DNA of 64,000 nt from Halichoerus grypus (lineage: Eukaryota > Chordata > Mammalia > Carnivora > Phocidae), in NCBI RefSeq assembly GCF_964656455.1, contig NC_135725.1, positions 49,731,688 to 49,795,687 of the forward strand, read 5' to 3'. Both the position numbers and the translations under genes were made by a program. Shown piece by piece: positions 34,217 through 45,365 of the stretch (positions within the stretch are counted from its first letter, which is position 1; each line of letters starts with the position of its first letter). Under the pieces are notes generated by a model that was not told the DNA's origin, ran no database searches, and was given only the letters and a program-made list of their open reading frames with translations.

Positions 34217-37200
34217 TCATGTCAGTGAGATCATATGATACATGTCTTTCTCTGATTGACTTACTTTGCTCAGCATGATACTCTCCAGTTCCATCCACGT
34301 CTTGGCAAATGGCAAGATCTCATTCCTTTTGATGGCTGCATAATAATCCATTGTATATATATACCACCTCTTCTTTATCCATTCATCTGTCGATAGACAT
34401 CTTGGCTCTTTCCATAGTTTGGCTATAGTGGACATTGCTGCTATAAACATCGGGGTGCACATACCCCTTCGGATCCCTACATTTGTATCTTTGGGGTAAA
34501 TACCCACTAGTGCAATTGCTGGGTCGTGTGGTAGCTCTATTTTCAACTTTTTGAGGAACCTCCATCCTGTTTTCCAGAGTGGCTGCACCAGCTTGCATTC
34601 CCACCAACAGTGTAGGAGGGTTCCCCTTTCTCCGCATCCCCGCCAACATCTGTCGTTTCCTGACTCGTTAATTTTAGCCATTCTGACTGGTGTGAGGTGG
34701 TATCTCATTGAGGTTTTGATTTGGATTACCCTGATGCTGAGCAATGTTGAGCACTTTTTCATGTGTCTGTTGGCCATTTGGATGTCTTCTTTGGAAAAAT
34801 GTCTGTTCATGTCTTCTGCCCATTTCTTGATTGGATTATTCTTTGGGTGTTGAGGTTGATGAGTTCTTTATAGATTTTGGATACTAGCCCTTTATCTGAT
34901 ATGTCATTTGCAAATATCTTCTCCCATACTGTCGGCTGTGTTTTGGTTTTGTTGACTGTTTCTTTTGCTGTGCAAAAGCTTTTTGTCTTGATGAAGTCCC
35001 AATAGTTCATTTTTGCCCTTGCTTCCCTTGCCTTTGGCGATGTTCTAGGAAGAAGTTGCTGTGGCTGAGGTCGAAGAGGTTGCTGCTTGTGTTCTCCTTT
35101 AGGATTTTGATGGACTCCTGTCTCACATTTAGGTCTTTCAACCTTTTGAATCTATTTTGTGTGTGGTGTAAGGAAATGGTCCAGTTTCATTCTTCTGCAT
35201 GTGGCTGTCCAATTTTCTCAACACCATTTGTTGAAGAGACTGTTTTTTTTCCATTGGACATTCTTTCCTGCTTTGTCAAAGATGAGTTGACCATAGAGTT
35301 GAGGGTCCATTTCTGGGCTCCCTACTCTGTTCCATTGATCTATGTGTCTGTTTTTGTGCCAGTACCATACTGTCTTGATGATGACAGCTTTGTAATAGAG
35401 CTGGAAGTCCAGGATTGTGATGCCACCAGCTTTGCTTTCTTTTTCAACATTCCTCTGGCTATTTGGGGTCTTTTCTGGTTCCATACAAATTTTAGGATTA
35501 TTTGTTCCATTTCTTTGAAAAAAGTGGATGGTATTTTGATAGGGATTGCATTGAATGTGTAGATTGCTCTAGGTAGCATTGACATCTTCACAATATTTGT
35601 TCTTCTAATTTATGAGCATGAAACGTTTTTCCATTTCTTTGTGTTTTCCTCGGTTTCTTTCATGAGTATTTTATAGTTTTCTGAGTACAGATCCTTTGCC
35701 TCTTTGGTTAAATTTATTCCTAGGTATCTTATGGTTTTGAGTGCAATTGTAAATGGGATCGACTCCTTAATTTCTCTTTCTTCTGTCTTGTTGTTGGTGT
35801 ATACGAATGCCACTGATTTCTGTGCATTGATTTTATATCCTGCCACTTGACTGAATTCCTGTATGAGTTCTAGCAGTTTTGGGGTGAAGTCTTTTGGGTT
35901 TTCCACATAAAGTATCATATCATCTACGAAGAGTGAGAGTTTGACTTCTTCTTTGCCGATTCGGATGCCTTTTATTTCTTTTTGTTGTCTGATTCCTGTG
36001 GCTAGGACTTCTAGTACTATGTTGAATAGCAGTAGTGATAGTGGACATCCCTGCTGTGTTCCTGACCTTAGGGGGAAAGCTCTCAGGTTTTCCCCATTGA
36101 GAATAATATTCGCTGTAGGTTTTTCATAGATGACTTTTATGATATTGAGGTAGGTACCCTCTATCCCTATACTCTGAAGAGTTTTGATCAAGAAAGGATG
36201 CTGTATTTTTTCAAATGCTTTTTCTGCATCTATTGAGAGGATCATATGGTTCTTGTTCTTTCTTTTATTAATGTATCACATTGATTGATTTGCAGTTGTT
36301 GAACCAACCTTGCAGCCCAGGAATAAATCCCATTTAGTCATAGGGAATAATCCTTTTGATATACTGTTGGGTCCTATTGGCTAGTATTTTGGTGAGAATT
36401 TTTGCATCCATGTTCATCAGGGATATTGGTCTGTAATTCTCCTTTTTGATGGGGTCTTTGTCTGATTTTGGGATCAAGGTAATGGTGGCCTCATAAAACG
36501 AGTTTGGAAGTTTTCCTTCTATTTCTATTTTTTGGAACAGTTTCAGAAGAATAGGTATTAATTCTTCTTTAAATGTTTGGTAGAATTCCTCTGGGAAGCC
36601 ATCTGGCCCTGGGCTCTTGTTTGTTGGGAGATTTTTTTAAAAATATTTTATTTATTTATTCAATAGAGACACAGTGAGAGAGGGAACACATGCAGGGGGA
36701 GTGGGAGAGGGAGAAGCAGGCTTCCTACTGAGCAGGGAGCCTGATGCGGGACTTGATCCCAGGACCCTGGGATCATGACCTGAGCCAAAGGCAGACGCTT
36801 AACGACTGAGCCACCCAGTCACCCCTGTTGGGAGATTTTTGATGACTGCTTCAATTTCCTTAGTGGTTATAGGTCTGTTCAGGTTTTCTATTTCTTCCTG
36901 GTTCAGTTTTGGTAGTTGATACATCTCTGGGAATGCATCCATTTCTTCCAGGTTATCTAATTTGCTGGCATAGAGTTGCTCATAATATATTCTTATAATT
37001 GTATTTCTTTGGTGTTGGTTGTGATCTCTCCTCTTTCATTCATGATTTTATTTATTTGGGTCATTTCTCTTTTCTTTTTGATAAGTCTGGCCAGGGTTTA
37101 TCAATCTTATTAATTCTTTCAAGGAACCAGCTCCTAGTTTTGTTGATCTGTTCTACTGTTCTTTTGGTTTCTATTTCATTGATTTCTGCTCTGATCTTTA

Positions 37201-38217
37201 TGATTTCTCTTCTCCTGCCGGGTTTAGGCTTTATTTGCTGTTCTTTCTCCAGCTCCTTTAGGTGTAGGGTTAGGTTGTGTATTTGAGACCTTTCTTGTTT
37301 CTTGAGAAAGGCTTGTATTGCTATATACTTTCCTTTTAGGACCGCCTTTGCTGCATCCCAAAGATTTTGAACAGTTATATTTTCATTTTCATTGGTTTCC
37401 ATGAATTTTTTTAATTCTTCTTTAATTTCCTTGTTGACCCATTCATTCCTTAGTAGGATGCTCTTTAGCCTCCATGTATTTGAGTTCTTTCCAACTTTCC
37501 TCTTGTGATTGAGTTCTAGTTTCAATGCATTGTGGTCTGAAAATACTCAGGGAATGATCCCACTCTTTTGGTACTGGTTGAGATCTGATTTGTGACCTAG
37601 GATGTGATCGATTCTGGAGAATGTTCCATGGGCACTAGAGAAGAATGTGTATTCTGGTGCTTTGGGATGGAATGTTCTGAATATATCTGTGAAGTCCATT
37701 TGGTCCAATGTCATTTAAAGTCTTTATTTCCTTGTTGATCTTTTGCTTAGATGATCTGTCCCTTTCAGTGAGGGGGCTGTTAAAGTCCCCCACTATTATT
37801 GTATTGTTGTCAGTGTGTTTCTTTGCTTTTGTTATTAATTGCCTTATATAATTGGCTGCTCCCATGTTAGGGCCATAGATATTTACAATTGTTAGATCTT
37901 CTTGTTGGATAGACCCTTTAAGTATGGTATAGTGTCCTTCCTCATCTCTTATTATAGTCTTTGGTTTAAAATCTAATTTGTCTGATATAAGGATTGCCAC
38001 CCCAGCTTTCTTTTGGTGTCCATTAGCATGGTAAATGGCTTTCCACCCCCTCACTTTCAATCTGGAGGTATCTTTGGGTCTAAAATGAGTCTCTTGCAGG
38101 CAGCATATAGATGGGTCTTGTTTTTTTTATCCAATCTGATAGCATTTGTCTTTTGATTGGGGCATATAGCCCATTTACATTCAGGGTAACTATTGAAAGA
38201 TATGAATTTAGTGTCAT
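34217..38217 (-). pseudogene. L1 ORF2, broken by a SINE and several frameshifts
   Basis: Endonuclease-reverse transcriptase gene of the full-length L1. The start is ATG at 38215-38217 and the stop TGA at 34217-34219. The first break is close to the N terminus, where the T run near 38120-38128 is longer than in the other L1. A 2-bp loss near 37709 (GTCCAATGTCA against GTCCAGTGTGTCA) ends the endonuclease frame after the GDFN motif. The SINE at 36637-36825 sits in the linker just before RT. A 211-codon open block (35610-36245) holds the RT palm; its catalytic motif is F-V-D-D at 35919-35930 rather than F-A-D-D, both aspartates kept. A 197-codon block (34217-34810) is the C-terminal domain with the CxxGC...HCWWEC-type Cys/His cluster. 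Decay looks neutral. Confidence 0.92.
36637..36825 (-). mobile_element. Carnivore SINE inserted in L1 ORF2, with 15-bp TSD
   Basis: Complete minus-strand SINE of the AGCAGGGGGAGTGGGAG type. Perfect target-site duplication TGTTGGGAGATTTTT at 36622-36636 and 36826-36840; removal of the SINE and one copy restores continuity with the other L1. Confidence 0.98.
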
Positions 38218-38295
38218 TGTATTGCCTGTAAGGTGACTGTTACTGTATATTGTCTCTGTTCCTTCTGGTCTATGTTACTTTTACACTCTCCATGC

Positions 38296-39396
38296 TTAGA
38301 GGACCCCTTTCAATATTTCTTGTAGGACTGGTTTCGTGTTTGCCAATTCCTTTAGTTTTTGTTTGTCCTGGAAGCTTTTTACCTCTCCTTCTATTTTTAA
38401 TGACAGCCTAGCTGGATATAGTATTGGCTGCATATTTTTCTCATTTAGTGCTCTAAATATATCATGCCAGTCCTTTCTGGCCTGCCAGGTCTCTGTAGAT
38501 AGGTCTGTTGCCAATCTAATGTCTCTATCATTGTGGGTTACATATCTCTTCTCCCAAGCTTCTTCTTTTTTTTTTTTAATGTTTTATTCATTTATTCATG
38601 AGAGTCAGAGAGAGAGAGAGAGAGAGAGGCAGAGGGAAAAGCAGGCTCCCCGCCTAGCAGGGAGCCCGATGTGGGACTCGATCCCAGGACCCTGGGATCA
38701 TGACCCGAGCCGAAGGCAGATGCTTAACCATCTGAGCCACCCAGGCGCCCTCTTCTCCCAAGCTTGTTTCAGGATTTTCTCTTTGTCTCTGAGACTCTTA
38801 AGTTATACTGTTAGGTGTCGGGGTGTTGACCTATTTTTATTGATTTGGAGGAGGTTCTCTGTGCCTCTTGGATTTTGATGCCTGTTTCCTTCCCCAAATT
38901 AGGGAAGTTCTCTGCTATAATTTGCTCCAGTATACCTTCTGCCCCTCTCTCTCTTTCTTCTTCTTCTGGGATCCCAATTATTCTAATATTGTTTCATCTT
39001 ATGGTATCACTTATCTCTAGAATTCTGCCCTCGTGATCCAGTAGTTGTTTATCTCTCTTTTTCTGAGCTTCTTTATTTTTCATCATTTGGTCTTCTGTAT
39101 CACTAATTCTCTCTTCTGCCTCATTTATCCTAGCAGTTAGAGCCTTCATTTTTTATTGTACCTTATTAATAGCCTTTTTTATTTCGACTTGGTTAGATTT
39201 TAGTTCTTTTATTTCTCCCCAAAGGGTTTCTCTCATATCTTCCATGCTTTTTCAAACCCAGCTAGAATCTTTTTAATCGTCATTCTGAACTCTAGTTCCC
39301 ATGTCTTACTAATGTCCGTATTGATTAGGTTCCGGGCTGTCGGTACTGACTCTTGTTCTTTTTGTTGAGGTGATTTTTCCCGTCTTGTCATTTTGT
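38296..39396 (-). pseudogene. L1 ORF1, interrupted by a SINE
   Basis: ORF1 of the full-length L1, encoding the RNA-binding chaperone in intact elements. The initiator ATG, absent from the first L1, is present here at 39394-39396, and the stop is at 38296. A SINE at 38562-38750 splits the C-terminal domain, and the frame upstream of it is also broken. The 72-codon block from 38514 to 38296 matches the C-terminal domain of the first copy, with one residue (Arg) deleted in frame before ILYPARLS. The coiled-coil region is recognisable at about 38950-39290 but is degraded by substitutions and stops. Confidence 0.9.
38562..38750 (-). mobile_element. Carnivore SINE (SINEC_Cf-like) inserted in L1 ORF1, with 15-bp TSD
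   Basis: Differs from the other SINEs: it has TTCATGAGAGTCAGAGAGAG and a GA repeat, and lacks the GCAGGGGGAGTGGGAG block, resembling the canid SINEC_Cf form. Perfect target-site duplication TCTTCTCCCAAGCTT at 38547-38561 and 38751-38765. Confidence 0.97.
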
Positions 39397-39590
39397 CCAG
39401 AGGAGAATAGATGAATGAGAGAACAAAATGCTAACAGGGTAACAATGACCCCAGAAAAATATAGACTAAACAAATCAGAAGAGACCTGAAACCGGGGGAA
39501 AAGAAAGGGAAAGAAAGAAAAAAGAAAAAGAAAAAGATTAAAAAAAAAAGAATATGATCAAATATGTTCAGGCTGGTGCATTAGATCAGT

Positions 39591-40075
39591 GCCATACACT
39601 AGATTGTGGGCGTATTTTGGTCTGTTAGAAGAAAGTGTCTCCCAAAATTTTAAAGAAAAGTTTATATATGTACAAAAATAAGGGTAAATACGATGAAGGG
39701 ATGGAATATGATTGTAAAGATGAAAATTATAAAAGATTTTATAGAAGGAATTGATAAGATGAGAAGTTGGTTGAAAAAAGAAAAGAGAAATTAAAAAAAA
39801 AAAAGGGAGAGAATGTGATTAGGCAGGAGACTAGAACAAAGCCATACACTAGAGATTTAGGATATATTTTGGTCTGTTAGAAGAAACTGTATCCCAAAAT
39901 TTTAAAGAGAGAACAACTTACATATATACCAAAAATAAGGTTAACTTCTATGAAGGGACAGAATATGACCCTAAAAATGAAAAATAAAAAAGATTTTTTT
40001 AAAAAAGGGATTGATAAGGTGGTTGAAAAAAGGAAAAAAGAAAAATTCAAAAAAAAATAGAAAAAAAATTTAAAA
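39591..40075 (-). repeat. Tandem duplication in L1 5'UTR, 250-bp period
   Basis: Two successive units both begin GCCATACACTAGA (39591 and 39841) and share ATTTTGGTCTGTTAGAAGAA, CCCAAAATTTTAAAGA and GGGATTGATAAGG-like blocks in order. The second unit is slightly shorter and ends in A-rich sequence. Confidence 0.9.
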
Positions 40076-40139
40076 AATTAACTTTGAAAGACTAAAGAAT
40101 CATGGGAAAAAATCCATGAATTCTACATGCAGTATTCCC

Positions 40140-41172
40140 CTAGCGCTGGAGTTCTGCTGTTCTCATTGATCGGTAAACTTGGTCTTGGCTGGCGGTTCTT
40201 GCTGATCTTCTGGGGGAGGGGCCTGTTGCTGTGGTTCCCAAATGTCTTTGCAGGAGGCGGAATTGCTCCGCCCTTGCCCGGTCCGGGCTAAGTAATCTGC
40301 TCGGGTTTGCTCTCGGGAGCTTTTGTTCCCTGCAAGCTTTCGGTACAGCTTTGGAGGACGAGAGTGAAATGGTGGCCTCCCAGTCTCTGCCCCGGAGGAG
40401 CTGAGAACTTGGGGGCCTCGCTCCTCAGTGAGCCCCCAGAGAAAAGCAGTCAGTCACTCCCGCCTCCCCGGTCTCCGGCCGCACTCCGTGCCCACCCAGC
40501 CAGTGACCCAGCGTTTCTATCTCTGGCGCACGACCCGGTGTGGAGTCTCCAAACCCAGCAGATCCCTGGGGTGCGCTCCCGCGCCGCTCCTCCCGGGGCA
40601 GGAAGGAGAGTCTCCCCGGATCTGCCACTTGTTGGGTCCCTGCTGGAGGAGCAGTGGCCTGACTGTGCCGCGGATCAAGGTTTATGGGCAACCCCGAGCT
40701 GAGAGCCCACGCCTCGGCTCCGTCTCTGCAGCCGGCTCCCCTGCTCCGATACCTGGGAGCTCTGCCGCACTCAGGCACCCCAGGTCTTTCTGTGACCCCG
40801 AGGGTCCTGAGACCACACTGTCCCACGAGGTTTCCACCCCCCGCTTAGCCACTGGAGTGATGTCCCTCAGCGGAGCCGACTTCTAAAAGTTCCGATTTTG
40901 TGCTCCGCTCTCTATCACTTGCCATAAGCGGCCGACGGAGGCCCCTCCCCCGCTGTCTCTCCTCCCGAATATTGCCTAGATTCATTTCTCCGCACATCCT
41001 ACCTTCCAGAAAGTGGTAGCTTTTCTGTTCAGAGAGTTGTTGCTATTCTTTTCTTCGATCTCCTGTTGAGTTTGTAGGTGTTCAGAATGGTTTGATCCCT
41101 ATCTATCTGAATTCCTGGGACCAGATGAAATTTAGGTCTCCTACTCTTATGCTATCTTGCTCCTCCTCCACC
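40140..41172 (-). promoter_or_regulatory. CpG-rich L1 5'UTR promoter region
   Basis: The only CpG-dense block of the window (about 40140-40990), lying at the 5' end of the L1, where the family's internal pol II promoter resides. The extreme 5' end (41147-41172) corresponds to the position of the YY1 site in primate L1; here the minus strand reads AAGATAGC (41151-41158) instead of AAGATGGC, so the site looks degraded or lineage-specific. Open frames of 131 and 152 codons on the plus strand (40307-40702; 40428-40886) are antisense and have no recognisable domain; I do not call them genes. Confidence 0.8.
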
Positions 41173-41190
41173 TTTTTTTTTTTTTTTTTT

Positions 41191-41199
41191 TAAACTGGT
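41191..41199. repeat. Candidate right target-site duplication of the full-length L1
   Basis: TAAACTGGT, matching 33667-33675. It is separated from the L1 5' end by 18 T. Confidence 0.6.
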
Positions 41200-41545
41200 C
41201 TGCACTCTTTGTGGGATTGCTGAAGTGAGATTAATAGGGTTCTTGAGACTGTTTGGCCCTGTCAGCATTATTTTTATCTCTTAACAAAAAATGCTAAATC
41301 TTCATCACCCAGTCCAGTCAACTTTTCAGCCTTTGTTCCTTGTTCCCTTTGATAATATGATTTTAGGAAGGCCCCTTTTCCCTTCACATTCTGTGTGTTT
41401 GCTGCTTTGTTAATAGGAGTTTATAGTCAGGACTTGTTTTCCTCTTTCTCACAAATTAATTGCCATATGACTTAGAAGAGATAAGAAACGGTATTACTAC
41501 TACTAGTAAAATTACATAGAAGATGAAGTATTTTTAGCTACCCTG
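41200..41545. other. Unique sequence, nothing recognised
   Basis: No repeat or frame of note. Confidence 0.5.
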
Positions 41546-41695
41546 TTATTCACCCTCTGCTAAATATTTTACATCCATACTCCATTAATTCACACTATAC
41601 CTTCTTTACAGAGAAGAAAAATGAGGTACATGGGCCGAAGGGCAAAACTGAAAACAAACTGGTATCAGATCTTATGCTCGAATGACTACCTCATA
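41545..41695 (-). mobile_element. MIR fragment
   Basis: Complement of MIR: CTAAATATTTTACATCCATACTCCATTAATTC, CTTTACAGAGAAGAAAAATGAGG, then a decayed tail. Confidence 0.7.
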
Positions 41696-42995
41696 CTTCT
41701 TTCTGTGCCTTCTCACCAGGAGTGCCTCATCCCTCTCTCTACAACTAGATAGGAATGACATCACATAATAAATGAAAGAGTGATACTAAATTACTTTTGT
41801 ACCGTTGAGATTAAATACTGTTCTGATTCTACCAGCAGTTGGATCCTACTGACTGGTATATGCCCTATGTACCAACTGTAACTCTATATTCGTATGCACA
41901 AAACTAGAATCTAAATTCATTCTTAAAACCATTTTATTTGCATTTTGGCAGAGCCAGTGTTTATCAGAATTTTTAGGGAGTTTGTAAGTTTAAAAAGAGG
42001 GCCACTGGAATGGATTGTCCCTGCAATATGGCCTTGTTCTTTAAACTTAGTCCTCAGGTTTCCTTTCTTGTAAAGGGCACATTTCTAGACTCCATCACAG
42101 TGAAATGGAATCAAAATTTCTAGTCCATTCAATCCTGACTGCAGATTCCTACAGGCCTACCCATTTAGATGGTCCCTCTTAACACTAACTAAAAGAGTAT
42201 TTTTAACTTGGATACTTATAAAGATGAGAATTTATTAAAAAGAAAGGAACTCACATCATGGAACAAACATATTACTTACATATGTGGTTAAGCACAAGTA
42301 CATATGCAGCAAATACAAATAATGTGTGTTTAATGTTAGCCACCAGGTTATGGTAATAAATTAGAGAAAACTGGCTGTGGAAGCCCCTGTGATCTTTTAT
42401 GTTTCTGGATTTGTAGGATTCCTTGATGTGCTTCTTTGTCCCATTTTGGTCCACACAGATTTCTGCTGCATTGGTATTTAATTTATTCACCTGACAAATA
42501 TTTGATCCAGACATTCACTGGGCTCGGGGCTGGTCACTTTCTGTATCAGAGATAAGGTACTAATTATAGAGAATCATTCTGTCTGTTTGCAATTGCCAGA
42601 TGTTCCATTTTTGAAGCCCAGAGCTTTTTGATCTGATATAGTTTCATCTCTTGAGTTTGTTTTTCTCCAGCTATTTCTCTTTTTCAATTTGCTGTTGTAT
42701 AAACTTGTGTCTATGTCGGATCTGCTAAAATCATGGCTCTTTTCAAATGCAAAAGTGCCCATTGTATGCATTTTGAAAATGTTTGCAAAGGATTCCTGCA
42801 AAATACCTCCTTATAATGAACCTCCCATAGCTGTGCTATAAGGAGTTTCATAGCAACACCTGATTTTTAGGTACAAGAAATGTTATATTCCAACTTGTAG
42901 GTTTCCTTGAAATAACTCATTTCATAGACTTCCTTACTTTTGTGGGGTTTTTTTCCCTCTTACAAAGTTACCATGAGTTCTTTGGAATTTTTTTC
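41695..42995. other. Unique sequence, nothing recognised
   Basis: Frames up to 80 codons only; no repeat family seen. Confidence 0.5.
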
Positions 42996-42999
42996 TGTT

Positions 43000-43085
43000 A
43001 ATGTTTTAATCCCCAGTACCTGGCACATAGTAGGTGCTGAGAGATATTACTTGTGTGATAAAATGAATGCATCAGTAAATAAAAT
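43000..43085 (+). mobile_element. L2 (or MIR) 3' terminal fragment
   Basis: CCCCAGTACCTGGCACATAGTAGGTGCTGAGAGATATTAC and a TGAATGCATCAG tail match the shared L2/MIR 3' end. Confidence 0.75.
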
Positions 43086-44635
43086 GGTCCCAAATCTGCA
43101 GCAGTAACACTTTTATAACACAATGCTGCCTCTCCAGAGTTTTGTTAATTATTATGTGTGTTGCCAAAGAAATGGACTACATGAAATATTTTATGCTTCC
43201 AACTAGGGTTTGCAAAATTGAGCATGCTTTGTAATGTAAAATAAGAGAAAATATAATTAAAATAAGTACATGGAACTCTTCCAATGCAGACCCTGGGAGT
43301 ATTGTCAAATCTACTTCTCACTAGCTGTTTAGATTCTAGAATAAAAAATATTCTTTGACTTTCTCTTAAAAATTGAATGGCCACCTCTGCAACCTTTGGG
43401 CTTTAACATAGTTAGAATTGATTGTTCCTGATCTTTATTGATGTCTCCTCCTTTAGTTTTGTTTGTTTTTATTTTTTATTTTTTTTCCAGAGTCCCAGTG
43501 CCCTGCCACAACTATTTCTGCAAACCACTTCTGCACCTGACCTCTTCATTTCTATTATTTTCTTTAGTCAGATCATGTGTTTCCTCTGCTCCTAGATCTT
43601 CCCTTGTCCTTGAATCTGGGCTAGACTGAACACTGTAAATGCTAATGCATTCAGTGTTGTCTTCTTGGCTTTCTTTGAATCTTTCTCCTTGCTTTCTCCC
43701 TGCTGGCCCTCTGCCTCTGTGTGAGTACCTTACCTTCCTGGAGGTCAAACTTCTTTGACTTTGGCTACTCCTTTCTTAGAGATAGGACAACAGTGATCAT
43801 TTCTCTAGATTTTCTCCCCTCTGTCAGTTCCCATCTATAGCCACCACTCAAGCTTTCCATACATAGAAGATTCTCTTACCTCTGAGATTTATACTTTGGC
43901 ATCTGAAAGTTTGTAGACATCATCTCTCTTCATTTCACAGTTGAGCAAACAGAGCTGAAGCCTGGTTAAATTTGGTGCATTAAAAGCATGCACTTCTTCC
44001 TGAAGCCCAGCTAAGATAACAGAAGGGAATAAGAGGGGTAAAAGGCTACAGGGACAAACAAGAGCAAAGACAATAGCAGCTAAGAGATGACATCAAACTT
44101 TAGGGGAAAAGCAGGTGGATGTGTAATGAATGATTTGGCAGAGTACATATGGAACTCTAGGTACCTATAAAGAAGGGTGCCCGGGAGGAGAAGGTCATTT
44201 TAGCCCCAATGGATCTTGGAAAGTGCCTCAGGTTCTAAGGCATTAGATGCACCAGTTTCTGTGAAAGGCACAATTTGGGGGAGACAAAATCAGGAACTGT
44301 TTTTTTTTTTTTTTTTAAAAGAAGCAATTAGAAACATCAGATGTCTTTCTCCACCTCTGACAGCCAGCCAGCTACTGCTTTTCCAGCTTTGAAGGAGAAA
44401 GTAAGTCTATTTTCCAGAGAAACTGACTTGGAAGGGATTTTTGAATGAGGGATCCTGGGCAAAGCAGAGAAAGGATGAGCTTCCTTTCTGAAAATAGGGG
44501 GCTTAAGCAAATGTCTGTATATCTAATGGTGAGAACAATGTCCATCTCTTTACTTTAACTCCTGTAATGGAAGCAGTGTCATTGCCAGAATCAAACATTT
44601 GAGGATCTCCTTAAAAAATCTGGTTTGACAAAGGA
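43085..44635. other. Unique sequence with a T17 tract
   Basis: No gene or firm repeat. There is a homopolymer T run near 44301-44317. 43440-43760 is pyrimidine-rich and could be a very old LINE, but I cannot place it. Confidence 0.4.
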
Positions 44636-44636
44636 T

Positions 44637-45171
44637 ACAAAAATACAGATTCAAAGGGGCATGTGCACCCTGTGTTTAGAGTAGCATTATTAACAGTAGC
44701 CCAACTATGGAGGGAGCCCAAATGTACATCGACTGATGAATAGATAAAGAAGATGTGGTATATACATACAATGGAATATTACTCAGCCATCAAAGAAATT
44801 TTGCCATTTGCAATAATGTGGATGGAGCTAGAGTGTATTATGCTAGGTGAAATAAGGCAGAGAAAGACAAATACCACACGATCTCACTCATATGTGAAAT
44901 TTGAGAAACAAAACAGATGAACATATGGGAAGGGGAAAAGAAAAAAAAGGAGAGAGGGAAACAAGCCATAAGAGACTCTTAACGATAGAGAACAAACTGA
45001 GGGTTGATGGAGGGTGGTGGGTGGTGGATGGGCTAGATGGGGGATGGTCATTAAGGAGGGTACTTGTGATGAGCACTGGGTGTTGTATGTAAGTGATGAA
45101 TCACTGAATTCCACTACAGAAGCCAATATTGCACTGTGTGTTAACTAACTAAAATTTAAAAATAAAGTGAG
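44637..45171 (+). mobile_element. Carnivore L1 3' end, 5'-truncated
   Basis: Plus-strand ORF2 C terminus (ACAATGGAATATTACTCAGC, TTATGCTAGGTGAAATAAG) and 3'UTR (ATAAGAGACTCTTAACGATA, GATGAGCACTGGGTGTTGTA), ending in TTAAAAATAAA. The 3'UTR lacks the second module seen in the L1s at 33.7 and 54 kb, so it belongs to a different, older subfamily. A SINE follows directly. Confidence 0.92.
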
Positions 45172-45365
45172 GGGCGCCTGAGTGGTGCAGTTGGTTAAGT
45201 TGAAACTCTTGGTTTTGGCTGAGGTCATGATCACAGGGTTGTGAGATCCAGACCCACATCGGGCTCCATGTTGAGCACAGCATCTCCTTGAGGTTCTCTC
45301 TCCACCTCCTTCTGACCCTCCTGCTTATGTGCTCGCTCTCTCTAAAAAATAAATAAATCTTTAAT
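45172..45365 (+). mobile_element. Older carnivore SINE abutting an L1 tail
   Basis: GGGGCGCCTGAGTGGTGCAG head, GAGGTCATGATCACAGGGTT, GAGATCCAGACCCACATCGG (box B-like), CTCTCTCTAAAAAATAAATA tail. More diverged than the other SINEs. It lies in or against the A-tail of the preceding L1, a common SINE target. Confidence 0.92.

Larger units (their letters stand above)
33676..41190 (-). mobile_element. Full-length LINE-1, inactive, with two SINEs inside
   Basis: Minus-strand L1 containing, from right to left, a 5'UTR of about 1.8 kb, ORF1, a 78-bp spacer, ORF2 and an unusual 3'UTR. The 5' end is the G-rich start GGTGGAGGAGGAGCAAGATA (read on the minus strand, ending at 41172); a run of 18 T separates it from the candidate right duplication. 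ORF1 carries a SINE (38562-38750) and ORF2 another (36637-36825), and both ORFs have further frameshifts, so the element cannot encode its proteins. It is diverged from the L1 at 1-4855 by scattered substitutions and small indels. Confidence 0.95.

Noticed and set aside
34551..35562. Plus-strand frames of 100 and 168 codons
   Set aside because: Shadows of the L1 ORF2 on the opposite strand.
40307..40886. Overlapping 131- and 152-codon frames as host genes
   Set aside because: They lie inside the CpG-rich L1 5'UTR, antisense to the element, with no domain; GC-rich sequence is poor in stops.
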